The notes under the pieces were generated by a model. That model was not told the DNA's origin, made no database searches, and saw only the letters and a program-made list of their open reading frames with translations. Positions 1 through 5,196 of a stretch of DNA of 5,196 nt are shown one piece after another. The position numbers and the translations under genes are program-made. The stretch comes from Planctomycetota bacterium (GTDB taxonomy: Bacteria; Planctomycetota; B129-G9), in assembly GCA_030607235.1 (NCBI GenBank), contig JAUWEX010000115.1:1-5196 (forward strand). Direction: 5' to 3'. Position 1 is the first letter of the stretch, and every line of letters begins with the position of its first letter.

Positions 1-216
1 GCCAGGGTCGTGATGCTGCCGGCGTCGCCCGGTACCGGTGTTATCGCCGGAGCCTCGGTGCGCGCCGTCGTGGAGTTGACAGGCATTCACAACATCCTTA
101 CGAAGTCGCTGGGCAGCAACAACCCCATCAACCTGGTCAAGGCGACGATTGACGGTCTGAAGCAACTTATGACCATCGAGGAAGTCGAGCAATTGCGTGG
201 AGTGAGCCTGAAATGA
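1..216 (+). CDS. rpsE: 30S ribosomal protein S5, C-terminal part (5' truncated by window edge)
   Basis: This is the last 71 codons of S5, a 30S protein that helps form the mRNA entry region and affects translational accuracy. Reading frame 1 is open from base 1 and ends in TGA at 214-216. The fragment starts ARVVMLPAS and continues with PGTGVIAG, then [16 protein letters not shown], which match the conserved C-terminal domain of bacterial S5 (E. coli has PASEGTGIIAG and GSTNPINVVRATIDGL). The N-terminal double-stranded-RNA-binding-like domain lies upstream of the window. The GTG at 10 and ATG at 13 are internal codons and not starts, because the conserved sequence continues back to the window edge. 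The stop overlaps the rplO start (ATGA), suggesting translational coupling. No rpmD gene follows, which is unusual against the E. coli and Bacillus order. The family assignment is close to certain. Confidence 0.97.
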   Translation, partial: ARVVMLPASPGTGVIAGASVRAVVELTGIHNILTKSLGSNNPINLVKATIDGLKQLMTIEEVEQLRGVSLK

Positions 217-656
217 ATCTGCACGAAGCGGTAGCGAAGCCTCAGGGGCGAAAAAACAAAAAGAGGGTCGGTCGGGGCATGGCCTCGGGTATGGGTAAGA
301 CCAGTGGCCGCGGTCACAAAGGTCAGTCCTCAAGGTCGGGCTACGCGCGCAAATTGGGCCACGAGGGCGGCCAGACCCCGCTTATTCGCAGGATGCCCAA
401 GGTCGGCTTCAACAACCCGTTCCGCAAGGAATACGTAACCGTGAACGTTGCGAGATTGGAAACGATAAACGAAGGAACCGAAGTTACGCCGAAATTGCTC
501 AAAGAAACAGGCATGATCAAAAAACTCGGCGACGGCCTGAAAATTTTGGGTGACGGCGAACTTACCCACAAGTTGACCGTCAGCGCCCACAAGTTCACGA
601 AAACGGCCGTCGAAAAGATCCAGAAAGCCGGCGGCGAGATAAGGGTAATCGAGTAA
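213..656 (+). CDS. rplO: 50S ribosomal protein L15
   Basis: L15 is a 50S subunit protein that binds 23S rRNA and joins late in large-subunit assembly. The 147-residue product has the usual length. The N-terminus is a long basic, glycine-rich extension (residues about 11-48) with [22 protein letters not shown], the L15 signature arm that threads into rRNA. Next come [17 protein letters not shown] (50-66) and the globular C-terminal domain ending GGEIRVIE. Compared with the common EGGQMPL version, T replaces M at residue 55, a minor change. The ATG at 213 is preceded by GGAGTGAG at 199-206, within the end of rpsE, at a workable Shine-Dalgarno distance, and it overlaps the rpsE stop by four bases. 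The TAA stop at 654-656 shares a base with the secY ATG. In most bacteria rpmD lies directly before this gene; here it does not. Confidence 0.97.
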   Translation: MNLHEAVAKPQGRKNKKRVGRGMASGMGKTSGRGHKGQSSRSGYARKLGHEGGQTPLIRRMPKVGFNNPFRKEYVTVNVARLETINEGTEVTPKLLKETGMIKKLGDGLKILGDGELTHKLTVSAHKFTKTAVEKIQKAGGEIRVIE

Positions 657-2047
657 TGTTCTCGACCATCAATAACGTATTCCGGATTCCCGAGCTGAGA
701 AAAAAAATCATGATCACGCTCGGACTTCTGGCGGCATACAGGATCGGGTTTTCCATCCCTATTCCGGGCATCAATATACGCATGTTCAAGGACGGACTCC
801 TGTCTGTGTCGGATTTATTCGGTGATACCCTCGGAGTGGGTGCGGAAGGCGCCTCTACGGGGCTGGCGGGAATCATAGCCAATCTCGGCGCCATCACCGG
901 CGGCGCCTGGCAGAGCGGGGCGATTTTCTGCCTGGGTATTATGCCTTACATTACGGCTTCGATTATCTTTTCGCTGTTGCAGAAAATAGTTCCCTCGCTG
1001 GAACGTATGGCCAAAGAAGGCGAAGCGGGTCAGCAGAAGATCAATCAGTACACGCGCTACGTAACCGTGTTGCTGTGTCTGATCCACTCGCTGTTTATCT
1101 TTTACCAGATATTGCCAAAGGAGATGTGGAACGGCGAGAGAACGCCCTTTGCGTTCCTGCAATTCTTTGCGGCGGTAGCCGCCGGCACGATGCTGATTAT
1201 GTGGATAGGCGAGAAGATAACCGAATACGGCATCGGCAACGGAATATCGCTGCTGATTATGGCGGGTATCATTGCGAGAATTCCGAATGCAGTGCTGATT
1301 CTTTACAGGGATTACTTCTCCGATCAGGCCAAGAACACCCCGCAGGAGGGTATACTGGTCGTTTGCGGTCTGGGGGTGATGTTCATCCTGATAGTGATGG
1401 GGGTGGTGCTGATTACGCAGGGTACGCGTCGGATTACCATCCAGCAGGCCAAGCATGTCCGTGGCACGAAGATTTACGGCGGCCAGCGCTCGTACATGCC
1501 GTTGCGCGTCAATCACGCCGGAGTCATGCCGGTTATTTTCGCGTCTCCGGTTATGATGCTCGTCGCCGGAGTTATCGGCGGGGCGTTGCTGAAGTTTGGA
1601 GGGGTCAGTTACTTCTTAGGCGTCAACTTGCAGAACGGCCATGTGCTGTACACGATAATGGAAATCGGCCTGATATTCTTCTTCTCGTACTTCTGGACGG
1701 CGTTGTACTTCAACCCGGCCGATACGGCTAAGAATATCAAGGAATACGGCAGTTTTATCCCCGGCATCAGGCCCGGGAAAAACACGGCCGAATACCTGGA
1801 ACGGATAATGAACCGCGTGATATTCGGCGGTGCGGCGTTTCTGTCGGCCATTGCGATATTGCCGATGATATTGAGCAATGCGCTGGATATGAGCTACCTG
1901 GTCGTGTCTTTTCTGGGCGGCACCGGTATCCTGATCGTTGTCGGTGTTGCGCTCGACCTGGTGCAGAAGGTAGAATCACACCTCGTGATGCGCCACTACG
2001 ATAGTTTCATGGGCGGCAGCAAGAGAATAAGGGGCAGACGCAGATGA
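656..2047 (+). CDS. secY: Preprotein translocase channel subunit SecY
   Basis: SecY forms the inner-membrane channel of the SecYEG translocon, which exports unfolded preproteins with SecA and inserts membrane proteins from the ribosome. The 463-residue protein shows about ten hydrophobic segments (roughly residues 17-35, 88-108, 133-152, 166-185, 195-215, 232-254, 286-312, 330-351, 387-408, 413-434). Family motifs are PIPG (35-38), LGIMPYI before the second helix (93-99), YGIGNGISLLI (191-201), the cytosolic loop with GQRSYMPLRVNHAGVMP (276-292), and GIRPG (370-374). The arginine in GIRPG (R372) corresponds to E. coli R357, important for SecA-driven export. The tail is basic (KRIRGRRR). The region between the first helix and LGIMPYI is about 18 residues longer than in E. 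coli SecY and is glycine/alanine-rich. The ATG overlaps the rplO stop (TAATG). AAGGG at 641-645 is a modest ribosome site, so coupling probably helps. The stop overlaps adk. Confidence 0.98.
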   Translation: MFSTINNVFRIPELRKKIMITLGLLAAYRIGFSIPIPGINIRMFKDGLLSVSDLFGDTLGVGAEGASTGLAGIIANLGAITGGAWQSGAIFCLGIMPYITASIIFSLLQKIVPSLERMAKEGEAGQQKINQYTRYVTVLLCLIHSLFIFYQILPKEMWNGERTPFAFLQFFAAVAAGTMLIMWIGEKITEYGIGNGISLLIMAGIIARIPNAVLILYRDYFSDQAKNTPQEGILVVCGLGVMFILIVMGVVLITQGTRRITIQQAKHVRGTKIYGGQRSYMPLRVNHAGVMPVIFASPVMMLVAGVIGGALLKFGGVSYFLGVNLQNGHVLYTIMEIGLIFFFSYFWTALYFNPADTAKNIKEYGSFIPGIRPGKNTAEYLERIMNRVIFGGAAFLSAIAILPMILSNALDMSYLVVSFLGGTGILIVVGVALDLVQKVESHLVMRHYDSFMGGSKRIRGRRR

Positions 2048-2694
2048 AGTTAGTACTTCTCGGCCCTCCGGGGGCAGGCAAAGGCACACAGGCGGCCCGT
2101 CTGATAAAAGATGCCGAACTTATGCATCTTTCGACCGGCGATATGCTTCGACAGGCCGTCAAAGACGGCACCGAGACGGGTATTAAGGCCAAGTCCTACA
2201 TGGACAGCGGCGCGCTGGTTCCCGACGGGGTAGTAATAGGCATCATCGAAGATCGCCTGAAAACGGACGGCCCGACGGCGTCGCACCTTTTTGACGGGTT
2301 CCCCCGCACGGTCCCGCAGGCCGAGGCGCTCGAGGAGATGTTGGCCCGCATCGGCAGCAACCTCGACAAGGTCGTCTACTTCGATGTGCCCGAAGATGTC
2401 GTAGTCGAGAGGCTCTCCGGCAGGCGCACTTGCAGGCAGTGCGGCGCCAACTACCACGTGAAATTCGTGCCGCCCAAAGTCGAGGGCAAATGCGATAATT
2501 CCGGCTGCGATGGAGAACTCTACCAGCGCGAAGACGACAGGCCCGAAAGCGTGATAAACCGACTCGAGGCTTACATCGCGCAGACCTCGTCGCTGATAGA
2601 CTTTTACGAGAAAAAGGGAATTCTTTGTAAAATCGAGGCCGCGAAAGAACCCGAAGCGATTTACGAAGACGTAAAGGCCGCTCTGGGCATGTAG
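2044..2694 (+). CDS. adk: Adenylate kinase, long form with cysteine zinc-type LID
   Basis: Adenylate kinase catalyses ATP + AMP = 2 ADP in the cytoplasm and maintains adenine nucleotide balance. The 216-residue length fits the long bacterial form. Visible motifs are the P-loop GPPGAGKGT (7-15), TGDMLR (31-36) in the AMP-binding region, FDGFPRT (83-89) with catalytic-site R88, SGRR (125-128), and QREDDRPESVINRL in the LID and hinge (161-174). The LID carries four cysteines, C130, C133, C150 and C155, as in zinc-binding Gram-positive-type enzymes, but the second pair is spaced CX4C instead of the common CX2C. The ATG at 2044 overlaps the secY TGA and has AAGGGG at 2029-2034 as a good Shine-Dalgarno nine bases upstream. 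The secY-adk-map order is widespread outside the Proteobacteria. Zinc binding is inferred from the cysteines, not shown. Confidence 0.98.
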   Translation: MKLVLLGPPGAGKGTQAARLIKDAELMHLSTGDMLRQAVKDGTETGIKAKSYMDSGALVPDGVVIGIIEDRLKTDGPTASHLFDGFPRTVPQAEALEEMLARIGSNLDKVVYFDVPEDVVVERLSGRRTCRQCGANYHVKFVPPKVEGKCDNSGCDGELYQREDDRPESVINRLEAYIAQTSSLIDFYEKKGILCKIEAAKEPEAIYEDVKAALGM

Positions 2695-2727
2695 CCGAGG
2701 ATTGCGTAACCCGGATCCGAGAAAAAT

Positions 2728-3495
2728 ATGCCAATAATACGCAAGTCGGAACGAGAGATAAAATTGATGAGGCGCGCGGCGCAGGTAGTCGCGGGCGCGC
2801 TGGAAACCGCGGGCAAGATAGTTAAGCCCGGAATAACGACGGAAGAATTGGACGCACGTATAGCCGAATATATTGTTGAACGGGATTGTAGCGTTGCATT
2901 CAAGGGGCTGTACGGATTTCCGGCCAACTCGTGTATATCGGTCAACGAAGAAGTCGTTCACGGGATACCCGACGGCAGGAAACTGGTCGAAGGCGACATC
3001 GTATCGATCGACGTGGGGGCCGGATACCGGAATTATTTCGGCGACGGCGCTCGGACCTTTCCGGTCGGCGAAGTATCCGACGAGGACGCGCGGCTGATAG
3101 ACGTTTGCCGCGAATCCCTTCGAAAGGCCTTCGAAGCGATGGGGCCGGGAGTGGCGCTGAACAAGGTATCGTCTGCGGTACAGGAGCATGTGGAAGCGGC
3201 GGGGTTTTCGATAGTGCGAAGATATGTCGGACACGGCATCGGACTGAAATTTCACGAAGACCCGCAGATACCCAATTACGTAGACAAGAACAGAAAAAGC
3301 CCGGTGATATTACGGCCCGGAATGACGCTGGCGGTGGAGCCGATGATAAACGCCGGCGACTACGAAGTGAGGACGCTCGACAATGAGTGGACGGTTGTTA
3401 CCGCAGACGGATCGAAATCCGCACACTTCGAAGATACGATTTTGATAACCGAAGACGGCGCCGAGATATTAACCAGGACTGATGTTGGGAGTTGA
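2728..3495 (+). CDS. map: Type I methionine aminopeptidase
   Basis: Map removes the initiator methionine from nascent proteins after deformylation, at the ribosome exit. The 255-residue length and lack of an extra N-terminal domain fit the simple bacterial type I enzyme. The pita-bread fold residues are all visible: H78 in HGIPD (substrate contact), and the dinuclear metal ligands D95 (SIDVG), D106 (FGDGART), H169 (GHGIG), E204 (VEPM) and E235 (HFED), plus H176. The D95-D106 spacing of 11 equals that of E. coli Map. It begins [19 protein letters not shown], a typical Map N-terminus, supporting the ATG at 2728. This start has no clear Shine-Dalgarno (only GAG at 2719-2721) and lies 33 bases after adk, so expression may be lower than that of its neighbours. 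By hand count 15 of 20 isoleucines use ATA, unlike adjacent ribosomal genes. The stop is two bases before infA. Confidence 0.98.
   Translation: MPIIRKSEREIKLMRRAAQVVAGALETAGKIVKPGITTEELDARIAEYIVERDCSVAFKGLYGFPANSCISVNEEVVHGIPDGRKLVEGDIVSIDVGAGYRNYFGDGARTFPVGEVSDEDARLIDVCRESLRKAFEAMGPGVALNKVSSAVQEHVEAAGFSIVRRYVGHGIGLKFHEDPQIPNYVDKNRKSPVILRPGMTLAVEPMINAGDYEVRTLDNEWTVVTADGSKSAHFEDTILITEDGAEILTRTDVGS
3487..3491 (+). promoter_or_regulatory. Shine-Dalgarno site that fixes the infA start
   Basis: GGGAG lies in the last codons of map, six bases before the GTG at 3498. A TTG start at 3492 in the same frame would sit directly against this site with no spacer, so the GTG is the workable start. It also gives the MAKED N-terminus expected of IF-1. 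Confidence 0.75.
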
Positions 3496-3497
3496 GC

Positions 3498-3716
3498 GTG
3501 GCGAAAGAAGATTCAATCAGAATCCAGGCAACGGTTAAAGAAGCCTTGCCCAACGCGATGTTCAAGGTCGAACTGGAAAACGGCCATATCGTCCTGGCCC
3601 ACGTTTCCGGAAAGATGCGCATGCACTACATTCGCATAATGCCCGGCGACAAAGTAACGGTTGAAGTATCACCATATGACCTCGAAAGAGGCAGAATTGT
3701 TTGGTTGGACAGATAA
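3498..3716 (+). CDS. infA: Translation initiation factor IF-1
   Basis: IF-1 is a small OB-fold protein that occupies the A site of the 30S subunit during initiation and assists IF-2 and IF-3. Using the GTG at 3498, the product is 72 residues, the same length as E. coli IF-1, and begins [10 protein letters not shown]. The family core is present: [15 protein letters not shown] (16-30), [18 protein letters not shown] (36-53), and [12 protein letters not shown] (58-69). The in-frame TTG at 3492 would add two residues and overlap the map stop; it is rejected because the GGGAG ribosome site would have no spacer. The gene begins two bases after the map TGA and its TAA overlaps the rpmJ ATG, so translation is probably coupled on both sides. 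The map-infA-rpmJ order is typical of bacteria whose infA stays in the ribosomal cluster, in contrast to E. coli, where infA is elsewhere. Confidence 0.97.
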   Translation: MAKEDSIRIQATVKEALPNAMFKVELENGHIVLAHVSGKMRMHYIRIMPGDKVTVEVSPYDLERGRIVWLDR

Positions 3717-3829
3717 TGAAAGTCAAAACATCAGTAAAACGCATTTGCGAAAACTGCAAACTCATTCGCCGCAAAGGCGTTGTCAGGGTTATTTGTACGA
3801 ACCCGCGCCATAAGCAGCGCCAGGGTTAA
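3716..3829 (+). CDS. rpmJ: 50S ribosomal protein L36, zinc-binding (C+) form
   Basis: L36 is among the smallest ribosomal proteins, a 50S component that binds 23S rRNA. Translation from the ATG at 3716 gives 37 residues, [10 protein letters not shown] followed by [20 protein letters not shown] and RHKQRQG, then TAA at 3827-3829. This matches the family over its whole length. The ligands C11, C14, C27 and H32 are all kept, so this is the zinc-ribbon form and not the cysteine-less version used in zinc shortage. The start overlaps the infA stop (TAATG). The nearest purine-rich run, AGAGG at 3687-3691, is too far upstream for a normal ribosome site, so reinitiation after infA is likely. In E. coli the spc operon ends after this gene; here only 30 bases precede rpsM and no terminator is seen. 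Confidence 0.97.
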   Translation: MKVKTSVKRICENCKLIRRKGVVRVICTNPRHKQRQG

Positions 3830-3840
3830 CAGGCTCGTTA

Positions 3841-3860
3841 TTAATCCCGGGAGGATTCAA
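3841..3860 (+). promoter_or_regulatory. Strong Shine-Dalgarno of rpsM inside a possible short hairpin
   Basis: GGGAGGA (3849-3855) is the strongest ribosome site in the window, with its GGAGG core five bases before the rpsM ATG. It sits in a small inverted repeat: TTAATCC (3841-3847) can pair with GGATT (3853-3857) and, past a bulged C at 3858, with AA at 3859-3860. The loop is CGGGA. The pairing would cover part of the ribosome site and the A of the start codon. The ribosome site is well supported. The hairpin is weak (two G-C pairs) and its function is a guess. Confidence 0.55.
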
Positions 3861-4246
3861 TGCCGCGTGTAGCAGGAGTTGACATACCGGCCAACAAGCC
3901 GGCCTTTATTGCGCTTACGCATATTTTCGGAATCGGGCAGCACACCGCCAAAAAACTGCTTGAGCGGGCGGGCATCGACCGTATGACCCGCACCAGGGAA
4001 CTCAACGAATCCGATCTTGCGAAGTTGAACAACATGATCGAAGATGCCGTCATCGTGGAAGGTCATCTTCGCAGGCAGGTGTCGCAGAACATCCAGCGAC
4101 TCAAAGATATTAATTGCTGGCGTGGCATGAGGCACAAAAAGGGCCTGCCCGTTCGCGGACAGCGCACCCAGACCAACGCCAGAACCCGTAAGGGGCCGCG
4201 AAAAACCGTCGCCGGCAAGAAGGGCGTCAAGGAGACTCGCGGCTAG
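3860..4246 (+). CDS. rpsM: 30S ribosomal protein S13
   Basis: S13 sits in the head of the 30S subunit, where it contacts 16S rRNA, forms bridges to the 50S subunit and touches P-site tRNA through its C-terminal tail. The 128-residue product begins [10 protein letters not shown] and has the helix-hairpin-helix-like segment [18 protein letters not shown] (17-34). It continues with [19 protein letters not shown] (66-84), [20 protein letters not shown] (87-106) and ARTRKGPRK (107-115). The tail of about 13 residues after GPRK is lysine-rich and longer than in E. coli (118 residues in total). W87 occupies a place usually held by tyrosine. The ATG has an excellent ribosome site (GGGAGGA, 3849-3855). 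This is the first gene of the alpha operon in E. coli, where S4 represses translation here. An S4 pseudoknot of the E. coli kind cannot fit in the 30-base gap and would need rpmJ sequence. Confidence 0.98.
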   Translation: MPRVAGVDIPANKPAFIALTHIFGIGQHTAKKLLERAGIDRMTRTRELNESDLAKLNNMIEDAVIVEGHLRRQVSQNIQRLKDINCWRGMRHKKGLPVRGQRTQTNARTRKGPRKTVAGKKGVKETRG

Positions 4247-4305
4247 TGTCGCGCGGGCAATTGAAATTGGCAGTTTGTTTTTGATCTCACGGAGAGCATT
4301 GTAAT

Positions 4306-4692
4306 ATGGCCAAGGGACCTAAAAAAAGAGGGCGTGCGCGTCGCAACGTAGTAAAGGCGATAGCCCACATCAAGGCCACCTTTAACAACACGATTATTAC
4401 GATAACCGACGTCAACGGCAACGTCCTGTGTTGGGCGTCGTCCGGGATTACCGGTTACAAAGGCAGCCGCAAGAGTACGCCGTTTGCGGCCCAGCGTGCA
4501 GCCGAAAACGTGGCGGACTCCGCCAAGAAGTTCGGCGTGCGCGAGGTCGACGTGCGCGTAAAAGGGCCCGGCTCCGGCCGCGAGTCCGCGATCCGCGCGT
4601 TGCAGTCGGCGGGGCTTAACATTCGCATGATAGAAGACGTAACCCCGTTGCCCCATAACGGCTGTCGTCCCAAGAAAAAACGAAGAGTATAA
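4306..4692 (+). CDS. rpsK: 30S ribosomal protein S11
   Basis: S11 lies on the platform of the 30S subunit next to the 3' part of 16S rRNA and the E site, near the Shine-Dalgarno helix. The 128-residue length is normal. After a basic N-terminus ([14 protein letters not shown]) come [20 protein letters not shown] (21-40), [20 protein letters not shown] (44-63), [15 protein letters not shown], and the conserved C-terminus [18 protein letters not shown]. The ATG at 4306 is chosen because it gives the standard MAKGPKK start. GGAGAG at 4291-4296 is the ribosome site, a little far from the start. The 59-base gap before the gene (4247-4305), the largest in the window, contains AT-rich sequence but no convincing promoter or terminator. 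The rpsM-rpsK-rpsD order is the classic alpha operon, so rpoA is expected beyond the window. Confidence 0.98.
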   Translation: MAKGPKKRGRARRNVVKAIAHIKATFNNTIITITDVNGNVLCWASSGITGYKGSRKSTPFAAQRAAENVADSAKKFGVREVDVRVKGPGSGRESAIRALQSAGLNIRMIEDVTPLPHNGCRPKKKRRV

Positions 4693-4713
4693 CCATATAA
4701 GGAGTTATCCGCT

Positions 4714-5196
4714 ATGGCCCGTGATACCGGCCCGCAATGCAAACGTTGCCGCAGAGAAGGCATGCAGCTGTTTTTGAAGGGCAGCCGCTGTCACTCTGTC
4801 AAGTGTGGAATCAGACGACGCGACTATCCCCCCGGGGAGCATTCCTGGAGGAGAAGCAGATTCTCGGAGTACGGGCTTCAGTTGCGCGAAAAACAAAAAG
4901 CCAAACGCTATTACGGCGTTACCGAGAAGGCCTTCCGCATCGCCTTCGTCGCCGCCGACAGGGCGCGCGGCAACACAGGCGAGAACCTGCTGGAGTTGCT
5001 TGAGAGCCGTCTGGACAATGTTGTCTACAGGCTCGGCTTTGCCGTCAATCGTCGACAGGCCCGTCAGATGATCGCCCACGGGTTGTTCCTCGTAAACGGC
5101 AAAAAAGTGGATATCCCGTCGTACCTCGTAAGAAAAGACGAGGAGATTTCTCCGGTCAGAAAAGATAAGGTAAAGAAAATGGTTAAAGAGGCCCTT
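4714..5196 (+). CDS. rpsD: 30S ribosomal protein S4, N-terminal part with zinc-binding cysteines (3' truncated by window edge)
   Basis: S4 is a primary 16S rRNA-binding protein that starts assembly of the 30S body and, in E. coli, represses alpha-operon translation. The frame from the ATG at 4714 is open to the window end and gives 161 residues of an expected roughly 200. It begins [16 protein letters not shown] and has C9, C12, C26 and C31 (CX2C-X13-CX4C), the same spacing as the zinc site of Thermus S4; E. coli S4 lacks it. Further motifs are DYPPGEH (37-43), [13 protein letters not shown] (57-69), and the S4 RNA-binding domain from about residue 97, with [20 protein letters not shown] (98-117) and [11 protein letters not shown] (127-137). 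AAGGAG at 4699-4704 lies nine bases before the ATG, a good ribosome site. Being in the alpha operon differs from Bacillus, where rpsD stands alone. Confidence 0.97.
   Translation, partial: MARDTGPQCKRCRREGMQLFLKGSRCHSVKCGIRRRDYPPGEHSWRRSRFSEYGLQLREKQKAKRYYGVTEKAFRIAFVAADRARGNTGENLLELLESRLDNVVYRLGFAVNRRQARQMIAHGLFLVNGKKVDIPSYLVRKDEEISPVRKDKVKKMVKEAL

Noticed and set aside
815..1516. A long open frame of 233 codons on the - strand opposite secY.
   Set aside because: It lies wholly antisense to a clearly conserved gene, its product is rich in R, H and Q with no recognisable domain, and the secY frame explains the sequence.
2712..2719. The 8-base palindrome CGGATCCG before map.
   Set aside because: About twenty 8-base palindromes are expected by chance in a window of this size, and no longer symmetry or partner copy is present.
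2050..3255. A 401-codon open frame on the - strand opposite adk and map.
   Set aside because: It spans two conserved + strand genes and their spacer. Its length reflects codon composition of adk and map, and its translation shows no family motif.
4236..4282. Possible terminator after rpsM: CTCGCG (4236-4241) can pair with CGCGGG (4252-4257), followed later by a T-rich run at 4274-4282.
   Set aside because: The stem starts inside the rpsM coding end, the loop is ten bases, and the T-rich run begins about 16 bases after the stem, so it lacks the layout of an intrinsic terminator. rpsK and rpsD follow directly.
4281..4307. Possible promoter before rpsK: TTGATC (4281-4286) and TAATAT (4302-4307).
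   Set aside because: The spacing is 15 bases and the -10-like element overlaps the start codon, so transcripts would begin inside the gene.
4697..4708. ATAA-GGAG-TTAT hairpin with the rpsD ribosome site in its loop.
   Set aside because: Four A-U pairs are too weak to be stable, and the ribosome site would be exposed in the loop anyway.
1..5196. Search for an unknown system, mobile element, repeat array or inserted gene.
   Set aside because: Every stretch over 59 bases is occupied by a recognisable conserved housekeeping gene in the standard order, which leaves no room for an additional locus.

Overview
This window is a stretch of the bacterial spc and alpha ribosomal-protein superoperon. 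All genes lie on the + strand with almost no space between them. The order is rpsE (3' end only), rplO, secY, adk, map, infA, rpmJ, rpsM, rpsK and rpsD (5' part only). No mobile element, repeat array, CRISPR, tRNA, rRNA or foreign gene is visible, and I found no candidate for a new biological system. What remains of interest is variation inside a very conserved locus.

Layout. Positions 1-216 end the S5 gene and 213-656 encode L15; the usual rpmD (L30) gene is missing between them. Positions 656-2047 encode the SecY translocon channel, 2044-2694 adenylate kinase and 2728-3495 type I methionine aminopeptidase. Positions 3498-3716 encode initiation factor IF-1 and 3716-3829 the 37-residue protein L36. 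The alpha-operon part follows: S13 (3860-4246), S11 (4306-4692) and S4 (4714 to the window end). Four junctions overlap (ATGA at 213-216 and 2044-2047, TAATG at 654-658 and 3714-3718). The largest gap is 59 bases (4247-4305). No convincing promoter or intrinsic terminator was found, so one long transcript running from spc into alpha genes is the simplest reading.

How the genes fit together. L15, L36, S5, S13, S11 and S4 build the ribosome and IF-1 supports initiation. SecY inserts and exports nascent proteins. Map removes the starting methionine from nascent chains. Adenylate kinase balances AMP, ADP and ATP. The locus therefore couples ribosome production with early steps in protein maturation and export.

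Organism. The sequence is clearly bacterial, of moderate to somewhat high GC. The missing rpmD, the SecY N-terminus (FRIPELRKKI) and its basic C-terminal tail recall the Planctomycetota/PVC group, but this is an impression from memory and not a placement. The gene order adk-map-infA-rpmJ-rpsM-rpsK is shared by many phyla. Adenylate kinase, L36 and S4 all keep zinc-ligand cysteines.
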